Assembly: GCA_937910825.1 (NCBI GenBank)
Contig: CALEMO010000058.1
Coordinates: forward strand, 1 to 7,274
Source of the DNA: an uncultured Solirubrobacterales bacterium
Lineage (GTDB): Bacteria; Actinomycetota; Thermoleophilia; Solirubrobacterales; 70-9
Length of the DNA: 7,274 nt
Reading direction: 5' to 3'
The position numbers and the translations under genes are program-made. Below, in pieces: positions 1-6,551 of this stretch (position 1 is its first letter; every line of letters starts with the position of its first letter). The notes under the pieces were generated by a model that was not told where the DNA came from, searched no databases, and saw only the letters and a program-made list of their open reading frames with translations.

Positions 1-783
1 CTGCTGCTTACTTTCACTTTTGGCCAGGGATCCGGTGGGTCCGGCTTGATCGGCACCATTTTCGGCCCCGTAGAAAACGCGACCAGCCGCGCCCTCAAGC
101 CGGCTCGTGACCTGTTCAGCTGGTTCGACGAAACGATGGCCGCCCGCGGAGACAAAGAGAGGCTGGAGCGGGAGCTCGCCGAGACGAGGTCGCTGGCCGT
201 GGCCGGCAAGGTCGCACTGGAAGAAAACAAGCAGCTGCGAAAGCTGGCCGGCCTGAAGGCCAGGCGCGCGATTCCCGGGGCCTATTCGCCGGTGGCTGCT
301 TCGGTGATCAGCCGCTCGCCTACGGTCTGGTTTTCAACAGTGGGCCTCGACGCCGGTTCAGCCGACGGGATTTCTGTGAATGACCCCGTGATCAACGGGG
401 ATGGCCTGGTGGGCCGGATCTCGGAGGTCACGAGGGGCCAGTCGGTGGTGACCCTGATCACCGACAGCTCGAGTGCTGTCAGCGCGAAGGTGTTGCCAGG
501 CGGAGCCCAGGGTGTGGTTCGACCGAAAATCGGCGCGCCGGGGACCCTGTTGCTCGAATTCCTGGACGATACGAAGAACATCGGCAAAGGCCAGAGCGTG
601 GTCACGTCCGGCTGGCGCGACGGCGAGCTGTCCTCCTTCTACCCGGCAAGATTGCCGATCGGTGAAGTGGCCAGGGCTCCGATCGACGAACGTGAAGCAA
701 TCCAGAGCGTCGAACTGAGGCCCTATCCGGATATTCGCAATTTCGACCTTGTCCAGGTGCTCACCGGGGGTTCTCGCGGGTGA
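1..783 (+). CDS. mreC: Rod shape-determining protein MreC, 5' partial
   Basis: MreC is a bitopic inner-membrane protein whose extracytoplasmic part scaffolds the elongasome and contacts MreD and PBP2. The reading frame is open from base 1, so the gene starts upstream and 260 codons are visible. The first residues (LLLTFTF) look like the end of the single N-terminal membrane helix. A Gly/Ser linker follows, then a charged heptad-like coiled coil at visible residues 46-85, then the beta-rich MreC domain. Family motifs are DGLVGR (134-139), the Ser-rich stretch ITDSSSAVSAKVLPGG, and VVTSG (200-204) followed by a YPARLPIGEV segment. The TTG at 46 is only an internal codon, because starting there would remove the membrane helix. 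The stop overlaps the mreD start by four bases. By analogy with other mre operons mreB should lie just upstream, but it is outside the window. Confidence 0.95.
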   Translation: MLLTFTFGQGSGGSGLIGTIFGPVENATSRALKPARDLFSWFDETMAARGDKERLERELAETRSLAVAGKVALEENKQLRKLAGLKARRAIPGAYSPVAASVISRSPTVWFSTVGLDAGSADGISVNDPVINGDGLVGRISEVTRGQSVVTLITDSSSAVSAKVLPGGAQGVVRPKIGAPGTLLLEFLDDTKNIGKGQSVVTSGWRDGELSSFYPARLPIGEVARAPIDEREAIQSVELRPYPDIRNFDLVQVLTGGSRG

Positions 784-1358
784 TCGTCACCTGGAAAGTC
801 GCGATGAGAATCGCCCTTCTCGTCCTGCTCTTCGTGCTGCTCCAGTCATCTTTCTTTTCGCTGGTGACGCTGCTTCATGTCTCGCCCTGGATTCTTCCGG
901 CCTGTGCCGTGGTCTTTGGCCGGCTCGGCGGCAGCATGGTCGGAGCGACCGTGGGTTTCGCGATCGGTTTGCTCGCGGACGGTATCGCGGGCGCTCCGTT
1001 GGGAACCGGCTGCCTGATTTTCATGGGGCTCGGCTACGCAGCCGGCCTTTACCGTGAGCGTGGCATCGAACTGGGCCGCTTTGAAACGGCCGGCATTTGC
1101 GGGCTGGCGACCATCGCAGCCAGTCTTGCCCTCGGCCTGTTCACGCTCCTGCTCGGATTCGACGCAGCGCTAAGCAGCGCCATACTGCTCGAGCTGGTGT
1201 TGCAGGGTGTCTATGGTTTCTTACTGGCCTTTTCGATACTCGCTCTGACCAGAAGGGTTCTCAGACCAGCACTGATCAGCGAGCCATCGAGCCGCCGGAG
1301 TGGTCCGGCCCGCAGGCGGTCCTCCGATACAAGAGCAAGCGCAGTCGACTTCCAATGA
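780..1358 (+). CDS. mreD: Rod shape-determining protein MreD
   Basis: MreD is a small polytopic inner-membrane protein that works with MreC, MreB and RodA/PBP2 in side-wall elongation. The product is 192 residues and mostly hydrophobic, with about five or six predicted helices between residues 9 and 155. Family-like features are the Gly-rich GRLGGSMVGATVGF stretch and the following GLLADGIAGAPLGT segment. I chose the GTG at 780 because it overlaps the mreC stop as GTGA and has a G-rich stretch (766-770) at suitable spacing. An ATG at 804 (residue 9, MRIALL) is an alternative start. Residues from about 160 to 192 form a hydrophilic Arg/Ser-rich tail (SRRSGPARRRSS), which makes the protein somewhat longer than the roughly 160-170 residues usual for MreD. 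The identification rests on hydropathy and on position between mreC and mrdA, because MreD sequences diverge strongly. Confidence 0.88.
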   Translation: MIVTWKVAMRIALLVLLFVLLQSSFFSLVTLLHVSPWILPACAVVFGRLGGSMVGATVGFAIGLLADGIAGAPLGTGCLIFMGLGYAAGLYRERGIELGRFETAGICGLATIAASLALGLFTLLLGFDAALSSAILLELVLQGVYGFLLAFSILALTRRVLRPALISEPSSRRSGPARRRSSDTRASAVDFQ

Positions 1359-3220
1359 AATATCAGCCCGTTGTCCCGAAAACCAAGAGCCGTAGTGGCA
1401 CCGCCCTGAGGGTTGCGATAATCGGCGGGATCGGCCTGGTTCTGTTCGGAGTCCTCTTCTTTCGACTTTGGTCACTCCAGGTCGTGACCGGCGAGCGCTA
1501 CCTCGCTGAAGCCAACGACAACCGCACCCGCGAAGTAAGAGTGCTGGCACCGCGCGGGCGGATCCTCGACCGGAAGGGCAACGTTCTGGTCGATAACCGG
1601 ATGAGTATGGCCCTTCAGCTTGATCCGATCGAGATCCCGACGAGGGTCAACGCCCGGCGCAGGATCTTCGGCTCGGTCGCCGACTTCATGGACCGCAAGG
1701 TCGTCTGGGTACGCCGCAGGTTTCGCGACGAAATCAAGCACAACCCGCCCGGCAGTCCAGTGACCCTGGCCCGCGACGTCGCTGACGACCTCGTCTACTA
1801 CCTCCAGGAGCATCAGGCTGATTTCCCGGAGATCCAGGTCAACAGGGTCTTCGTTCGCAGGTATCCAGAGGGCTTCACCGCAGCGCATCTGCTCGGCAGC
1901 GTGGGAGCGGTCACCGCGGATGATCTGTCCGAGACCGATCTGCCCGATCTTCAGGGGGGCGACAATCTCGGCAAAGCCGGCATCGAGCAGACCTACGACT
2001 CCACCCTGCGTGGCACTGCCGGCACGACCAGGGTCCAGGTCGATTCCACCGGGTCGGCCAAGGGGCAGCTCGCCTCGGAGACACCTGTCCCGGGCAAGTC
2101 GCTGAGGCTCACCCTGAACCCTAAGGTGCAGGCGGCCGGTGAGGCGGCACTCTCTTCGATCGGCTTGCCCGGGGGATTCGTTGCGATGGACGTCAACAAC
2201 GGCGAAGTGCTCGGCCTCGGATCAGCACCGAGCTTCGACCCCGACCAGTTCACACGCCCGCTTTCCCAGACACAGGTTGATGCCCTCTACAACGAAGATC
2301 TGGACGCACCACTGTTCAACCGTGCGATCAGCGGCGCTTATCCGGTCGGCTCGATCTTCAAACCGTTGACCGCTGTCGCGGCGCTCGACGCGGGTGCGAT
2401 AACTCCGAACGAAGTGGTCCAGGACGCGGGCAAGATCGAGATCGCCGACCAGGTGTTTACGAACGCCGGAGAACAGTCGCACGGCCCGGTCAACCTCCAG
2501 CGCGCGCTCGAAGTGTCCTCGGACGTCTACTTCTACTTGCTCGGCGCTGAACTGAACGGCACGGACAAGCTCCAGCAGTGGTCCAGCCGGTTCGGAATCG
2601 GCCGTTACACCGGAATTGATCTGCCGGGCGAATCCAAGGGCCTGCTGCCGACACCCGCCTGGCGAAACGAGCTTTTCGCTGAAGGTGGCACCGACCGCGG
2701 ATGGGTGATTGGCGACAACATCCAGCTGGCGATCGGCCAGGGCGACCTTCAGGCTGACCCGCTGCAGATGGCGGTCGCCTACGCGGCGCTCGGCAACGGT
2801 GGCGACGTGGTTAAGCCGCGCATGGTCCTTCAGGTCGAAGACGCCGCCGGCCGGGTGCTCGAAGAGACAGCCCCCGAAGTGATGCGCCAGATACCGATCG
2901 ACCCCGCCCGTCGCCAAGTGATCATGGACGGGCTCAACGACGCCGCCCAGGCACCGGAAGGAACTTCATACGGGGTCTTCGGCGGCTTCCCGATACCGGT
3001 CGCGGGCAAGACGGGTACTGCCGAACGTCCGCCAAATGGCGATCAGGCCTGGTACGCGGTGCTCGCCCCGTACCCGGACCCCGAAGTCGTGGTCGTGACC
3101 ACGGTCGAGCGCGGTGGCTTCGGCGCCGAAACGGCTGCCCCGATTGCCCTTCAGATCCTCTCCGCCTATTTCGGCAAACAGGCGAAGGCCGTTTCGGACG
3201 GAAGCGGGAGTATCGAGTGA
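1355..3220 (+). CDS. mrdA: Penicillin-binding protein 2 (elongasome transpeptidase)
   Basis: This is a class B PBP that cross-links peptidoglycan stems during cylinder growth and pairs with RodA. The product is 621 residues, normal for PBP2. It has a short basic cytoplasmic N-terminus, one membrane helix at about residues 18-38, and a pedestal domain with the hallmark APRGRILDRKG (65-75) and a GxxGIEQTYD-like motif (207-215). The transpeptidase domain carries all three active-site motifs: SIFK (nucleophile Ser333, Lys336), SSD (388-390) and KTG (552-554, in GKTGTAE). The motif 1 context is YPVGSIFKPLTA, where YPPGSTFK is more usual. The frame is open back to about 1097, but I chose the ATG at 1355: it overlaps the mreD stop as ATGA and puts the membrane helix at the usual place. 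No strong Shine-Dalgarno sequence precedes it, so translation is probably coupled to mreD. Confidence 0.96.
   Translation: MKYQPVVPKTKSRSGTALRVAIIGGIGLVLFGVLFFRLWSLQVVTGERYLAEANDNRTREVRVLAPRGRILDRKGNVLVDNRMSMALQLDPIEIPTRVNARRRIFGSVADFMDRKVVWVRRRFRDEIKHNPPGSPVTLARDVADDLVYYLQEHQADFPEIQVNRVFVRRYPEGFTAAHLLGSVGAVTADDLSETDLPDLQGGDNLGKAGIEQTYDSTLRGTAGTTRVQVDSTGSAKGQLASETPVPGKSLRLTLNPKVQAAGEAALSSIGLPGGFVAMDVNNGEVLGLGSAPSFDPDQFTRPLSQTQVDALYNEDLDAPLFNRAISGAYPVGSIFKPLTAVAALDAGAITPNEVVQDAGKIEIADQVFTNAGEQSHGPVNLQRALEVSSDVYFYLLGAELNGTDKLQQWSSRFGIGRYTGIDLPGESKGLLPTPAWRNELFAEGGTDRGWVIGDNIQLAIGQGDLQADPLQMAVAYAALGNGGDVVKPRMVLQVEDAAGRVLEETAPEVMRQIPIDPARRQVIMDGLNDAAQAPEGTSYGVFGGFPIPVAGKTGTAERPPNGDQAWYAVLAPYPDPEVVVVTTVERGGFGAETAAPIALQILSAYFGKQAKAVSDGSGSIE
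3206..3210 (+). promoter_or_regulatory. Ribosome binding site of rodA
   Basis: GGGAG lies inside the last codons of mrdA, 6 bases before GTG 3217 and 9 bases before ATG 3220. It supports a start at the gene overlap but does not decide between the two codons. Confidence 0.6.
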
Positions 3221-4413
3221 TGGAGTCTTCAAGGTTGGCCCGGGGGACGGGCCGCACATACAGCGGCCGGGTTGCCCTGATCGACCGTCTCGGCATCCGC
3301 CACATGGATGGCTGGATCGCGTTTTCGGCTCTGGGCCTGTTGGTCTGCTCTCTCGTCACCCTTCATCAGGCGAGCCGTGGCGCGATACCCGGGTCACCCG
3401 ACTATTACTTCCAGCGCCAAGCTCTGTACGGTCTGGTGGGAATTGTTGCGATGTTTGCCATCTCGAAGGTCGATTACTCCCGCTTCCGCGAACTGCGGGT
3501 GGGCATTTACACGTTCCTCTGCGCGTCGATCTTTGCGGTATTCGCCTTCGGCTTCGCCGCGAGGGGTTCAACCAATTCCCTCGAGCTTCCATTTTTCACG
3601 TTCCAACCGGCCGAGTTGGGCAAGCTTTTGCTTGTACTTTCTCTGGCCGGCTTCGTTATTGACGCAGCCAGACGTGGCTCCGAAAAAGGGAGGACGGTCA
3701 GGTACCTGGCGCTTGGACTTGCGCCAACCGGACTCGTTCTCCTTCAGGACCTCGGCACGTCTCTCGTTTTTGCGGCGATCACTATCGCGATCATGGTCGC
3801 GGCCGGAGTGCGTTGGACGCACCTGGCTGCGATCGGCGCGGCCCTGGCGGTCTTCATTGCCACCGTGCTCGTACTCATGCCAATGGCCGGCGCACCGGTC
3901 CTCAAGGAATACCAGCAGGAGCGGCTCACGTCGTTTCTTGCACCGTCTTCCGACATCGGGGACGCCGGCTATCAGCAAAACCAGGCCAAAGTGGCCGCTG
4001 GATCCGGTGGAGCCACCGGCCGCGGCGATCAGGCCACCCAGTCCCGTCTCGGCTTCGTACCCGAGCGGCACACGGACTTCATTTTCGCCGTGGTCGCCGA
4101 GCGTTACGGATTCGTCGGAGCGGCGCTGGTCTTATCCCTTTTTGCCCTCCTCTTCTGGCGGGCGCTTCGTCTGATGACGCTCTCGAAGAACTTCTACGGA
4201 ACTCTCGTCGCCGCCGGCATCGCCGGTGCGATTATGTTCCAGGTCTTCGTAAATGTGGGAATGAACCTCGGCATCATGCCGATCACCGGCATACCTTTGC
4301 CGCTGATGAGCTACGGAGGGTCGGCCCTAATCGCCACCTTCCTGATGATCGGGGTCCTGCAGAGCATTCACATCGAATCGCGTGCCGGTCAGAGGGGTCC
4401 CAGGGTTCACTGA
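3217..4413 (+). CDS. rodA: RodA, SEDS-family peptidoglycan glycosyltransferase
   Basis: RodA polymerises lipid II into glycan strands and works as a complex with PBP2, encoded just upstream. The 398-residue product has about ten hydrophobic segments, with its large extracytoplasmic loop at roughly residues 222-290. Conserved SEDS blocks are FQPAELGKL (129-137), LQDLGTSL (176-183), the AGSGGATGRG loop (261-270), VPERHTDFIF (281-290, with Asp287 matching the essential loop Asp of E. coli and B. subtilis RodA) and GIPLPLMSYGGSAL (358-371). RodA rather than FtsW is inferred from the mre-mrdA context and the HTDFIF motif. The start is either GTG 3217 (GTGA overlap with mrdA) or ATG 3220 (TGATG overlap); a GGGAG at 3206-3210 can serve both. 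One oddity is that the Arg-Trp usually found ten and nine residues before the QP motif is Asn120-Ser121 here. Confidence 0.95.
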   Translation: MMESSRLARGTGRTYSGRVALIDRLGIRHMDGWIAFSALGLLVCSLVTLHQASRGAIPGSPDYYFQRQALYGLVGIVAMFAISKVDYSRFRELRVGIYTFLCASIFAVFAFGFAARGSTNSLELPFFTFQPAELGKLLLVLSLAGFVIDAARRGSEKGRTVRYLALGLAPTGLVLLQDLGTSLVFAAITIAIMVAAGVRWTHLAAIGAALAVFIATVLVLMPMAGAPVLKEYQQERLTSFLAPSSDIGDAGYQQNQAKVAAGSGGATGRGDQATQSRLGFVPERHTDFIFAVVAERYGFVGAALVLSLFALLFWRALRLMTLSKNFYGTLVAAGIAGAIMFQVFVNVGMNLGIMPITGIPLPLMSYGGSALIATFLMIGVLQSIHIESRAGQRGPRVH

Positions 4414-4438
4414 GAATCCATAGGCATCCAATCTGAAC

Positions 4439-4443
4439 GGAAG
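4439..4443 (+). promoter_or_regulatory. Ribosome binding site of the RNase E/G gene
   Basis: GGAAG lies 10 bases before ATG 4454 in the 40-base gap after rodA. The start context is A-rich (TAAATGAAAAAAACG), unlike the GC-rich surroundings, which should keep the initiation region unstructured. I see no convincing promoter or terminator in this gap, so the gene probably shares the upstream transcript. Confidence 0.6.
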
Positions 4444-4453
4444 TAACCAGTAA

Positions 4454-6520
4454 ATGAAAAAAACGATTGTTGTATCGGCCGACCGCGGCGAGACCCGCGT
4501 GGCTGTTCTCGAAGCAAAAACCGTCAAGTCGAACCGTGAAGTCGCCGAGGTCTACATCGAACGGCGTGGCGGGCGATCGCTCGTCGGAAACATCTACCTG
4601 GGCAAAGTCGACAACGTATTGCCCGGGATGGAGGCCGCATTCGTTGACATCGGCCTCGAACGCAACGGTTTCCTGCACGTCGATGAAATCCTGCTGCCCG
4701 ATGGCCAGCAGGCACCCCGGCGCGGTCGCGGTCAGGGGCGTCGGATCGATGAGCTGATCAAGCCCAAGCAGGAGATCCTGATCCAGGTGATCAAGGATCC
4801 GATCAAGAGCAAAGGCGCACGCCTTTCGATGAACGTGACCATCGCCGGCCGTTATCTCGTATATGCGCCTTCCGGTACCGGTGTCGGCGTCAGTCGCCGT
4901 CTCGCCGACAAGGAGCGCGAGCGCCTTCGCCGCATGGTCAGCCGGACCTACGACGGCCCAGGTGGCCTGATCGTACGTACGGCGGCCCACGGCGCCAAGA
5001 AAGCCGACTTCACCCGCGAGATCGCCTACCTCCACCGGCTCAACCAAGTTCTCGACAAGAGAAAGCAGGGAGTGAAGGCCCCGTCACTCGTTTTCCAGGA
5101 ACAGGATCTGCCGGTCCGGGTGCTCAGGGACGTATTCCTCAACGAATTCGACCGCGCGATCATCGATGACCAGAAACAGTTCGACCGGGTGACCAGCTTC
5201 TTCACCAGGACAGCCCCCGAACTTGTCGACCTGGTCGAGCTGTACAAGGGCAACAAGCCTCTCTTCGAGAAGTGGGAAATCGAAAGGGCGATCCAGTCAA
5301 CTCTGGGAAGCCGGGTAAACCTTCCCTCCGGTGGCTACCTGATCATCGATTACACCGAGGCACTCACCGTGATCGACGTCAATTCCGGTTCGTTCACCGG
5401 GCGCGGCAAGGGTGGCCTCGAGGAGACCATTACCAGGGTCAATAACGAAGCGGCAGCCGAAGTGGTGCGCCAGCTCCGGCTGCGCGACATCGGCGGCATA
5501 ATCGTGATCGATTTCATCGACATGGCCAAAGGCAAGAACCGCGACAAGGTGCTCAGCACCCTGCGCGGTGCCCTTGATGCCGACAAGAGCAAGAGCTACC
5601 TGGTTGAAATTTCGCCGCTTGGCCTGGTCGAAATGACCCGGCAGAACATCACCGACGGCGTGCGCGAGATCCTCACCGTGACCTGCCCCACCTGCGACGG
5701 CGACGGCGTGGTGCTTTCGGCGGAGACTGTGGCCCTCGAAGGGCTTCGCAAGATGAATGAGATGGCCGCGGAGAACAAGGACGACGAAGCCTTCCTGATC
5801 AGGGTGCATCCGAAGGTTGCAGCCCTGCTGAACCATTCCGAGAGCGGCCTGGCCGAGCTCGAGTCCGAATGCGGCAAGCAATTCCACTTCGAGGGTGGCG
5901 ACGCGCTTTCGATCGACAACTTCGAGCTGATCGAAACCGGCGAGCGGGTGAAGATCGAAGAACGAGCGCTGCCGTTCAAGCCGGAAGAGGAAGTCCTGGT
6001 GAAGATCGAAGAACCTCACATGTACAACGCCGACGACGCAATAGCCAGGATCGACTCGTACATCATCAGTGTCACCGGAGCGGCTGCGGTCGTCGGTGAA
6101 CGCCGCATGGTCAAGATCGAATCGGTCGAGCGGGCTTCTGCAGTCGCGACCCTGCTGCCTGACGGCAACGGTGATGCCGCCGATAGATCACAGAAGAAGG
6201 GCGGAGGCGACAGCAAACGAGCTTCCGGATCCGGAAAACGGGGTTCGGGTGGCAACAATGGCAGGAGCGGGCGCAGGACCCAGCAAAAATCAGCCGAAAC
6301 GGCATCCGATGGCGGCAAGTCGGAGCCTGGCGGTGCCGCGCCCGACGGGCCCGCAAAGCTTCCTGAGACGAAGTCCGGCGCCGTTGACAAGCCGCAACCA
6401 GGCGAGGCGGCCGGGTCGAAGGATGGTCAAGAGGATAAGTCGCTAAACTCCGGGCGGTTCGGCCTCCGGCGCGGACGACGCAGGCGTGGACGCAAGTCCA
6501 AAACGGACGCCGACAGCTGA
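4454..6520 (+). CDS. rng: Ribonuclease E/G family endoribonuclease with C-terminal TRAM-like domain and basic tail
   Basis: This enzyme cuts single-stranded AU-rich RNA in mRNA decay and rRNA/tRNA processing, and family members prefer 5'-monophosphate ends. The 688-residue product has an S1 domain (about 40-130, VGNIYLGKVDNVLPGMEAAFVDIG), a 5'-sensor element GLIVRTA (171-177; Arg175 and Thr176 match E. coli RNase E R169/T170) and a DNase I-like catalytic domain. Asp308 and Asn310 (VIDVNSG) and Asp353 (VIDFID) match the Mg-binding D303, N305 and D346. The Zn-link motif CPTC is at 411-414. Residues 509-568 resemble a TRAM RNA-binding domain (IARIDSYIISVTGA, then VVGERRMVKIESV). From about 575 on it is low-complexity Gly/Ser/Lys/Arg, ending in the Arg-rich RRGRRRRGRKSK. 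The size lies between E. coli RNase G (489) and RNase E (1061), and there is no long N-terminal extension. It could equally be named rne; the core alone does not decide. Confidence 0.95.
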   Translation: MKKTIVVSADRGETRVAVLEAKTVKSNREVAEVYIERRGGRSLVGNIYLGKVDNVLPGMEAAFVDIGLERNGFLHVDEILLPDGQQAPRRGRGQGRRIDELIKPKQEILIQVIKDPIKSKGARLSMNVTIAGRYLVYAPSGTGVGVSRRLADKERERLRRMVSRTYDGPGGLIVRTAAHGAKKADFTREIAYLHRLNQVLDKRKQGVKAPSLVFQEQDLPVRVLRDVFLNEFDRAIIDDQKQFDRVTSFFTRTAPELVDLVELYKGNKPLFEKWEIERAIQSTLGSRVNLPSGGYLIIDYTEALTVIDVNSGSFTGRGKGGLEETITRVNNEAAAEVVRQLRLRDIGGIIVIDFIDMAKGKNRDKVLSTLRGALDADKSKSYLVEISPLGLVEMTRQNITDGVREILTVTCPTCDGDGVVLSAETVALEGLRKMNEMAAENKDDEAFLIRVHPKVAALLNHSESGLAELESECGKQFHFEGGDALSIDNFELIETGERVKIEERALPFKPEEEVLVKIEEPHMYNADDAIARIDSYIISVTGAAAVVGERRMVKIESVERASAVATLLPDGNGDAADRSQKKGGGDSKRASGSGKRGSGGNNGRSGRRTQQKSAETASDGGKSEPGGAAPDGPAKLPETKSGAVDKPQPGEAAGSKDGQEDKSLNSGRFGLRRGRRRRGRKSKTDADS
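5947..6014 (+). repeat. 17-base direct repeat within the RNase E/G gene
   Basis: A 17-base sequence (GGTGAAGATCGAAGAAC) occurs exactly at 5947-5963 and 5998-6014, 51 bases apart and in the same codon phase. It encodes VKIEE at residues 499-503 and again at 516-520. A third related VKIES occurs at 553-557. The repeat sits where the catalytic core gives way to the TRAM-like domain. It may be a short internal duplication or two beta strands with similar sequence. Confidence 0.55.
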
Positions 6521-6538
6521 ACAGACCAGATAAGGATT

Positions 6539-6544
6539 GAAGAG
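6539..6544 (+). promoter_or_regulatory. Ribosome binding site of rplU
   Basis: GAAGAG lies 7 bases before ATG 6552. A stronger-looking AAGGA at 6532-6536 is 15 bases from that ATG and directly abuts the TTG at 6537, so neither placement of AAGGA is ideal. Together with the L21 consensus [14 protein letters not shown] starting at 6552, this decides the start against the TTG at 6537. Confidence 0.5.
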
Positions 6545-6551
6545 CTCAACT

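Noticed and set aside
46..48. TTG as mreC start
   Set aside because: The frame is open to base 1 and the residues before it look like the end of the MreC membrane helix plus a Gly-rich linker, so the true start is upstream of the window.
1097..1354. 86-codon open extension upstream of mrdA in the same frame
   Set aside because: It lies entirely inside mreD in another frame, lacks PBP2 features and would put a long polar stretch before the membrane helix; ATG 1355 with the ATGA overlap fits better.
3308..4174. 288-codon + strand frame inside rodA
   Set aside because: A Ser/Arg-rich out-of-frame translation of the RodA gene, with no membrane or domain pattern of its own.
4405..4438. GTTCA/TGAAC inverted repeat around the rodA stop as a terminator
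   Set aside because: Only five pairs with a 24-base loop and no T-run; too weak for an intrinsic terminator.
4283..5047. Long antisense open frame over the rodA end and RNase start, and a similar one at 5297-6019
   Set aside because: Typical high-GC shadows of strongly conserved genes on the + strand; the translations show no domain.
6537..6539. TTG as rplU start
   Set aside because: It gives five extra non-consensus residues and abuts AAGGA with no spacing; L21 proteins start at the MYAVV-type methionine.
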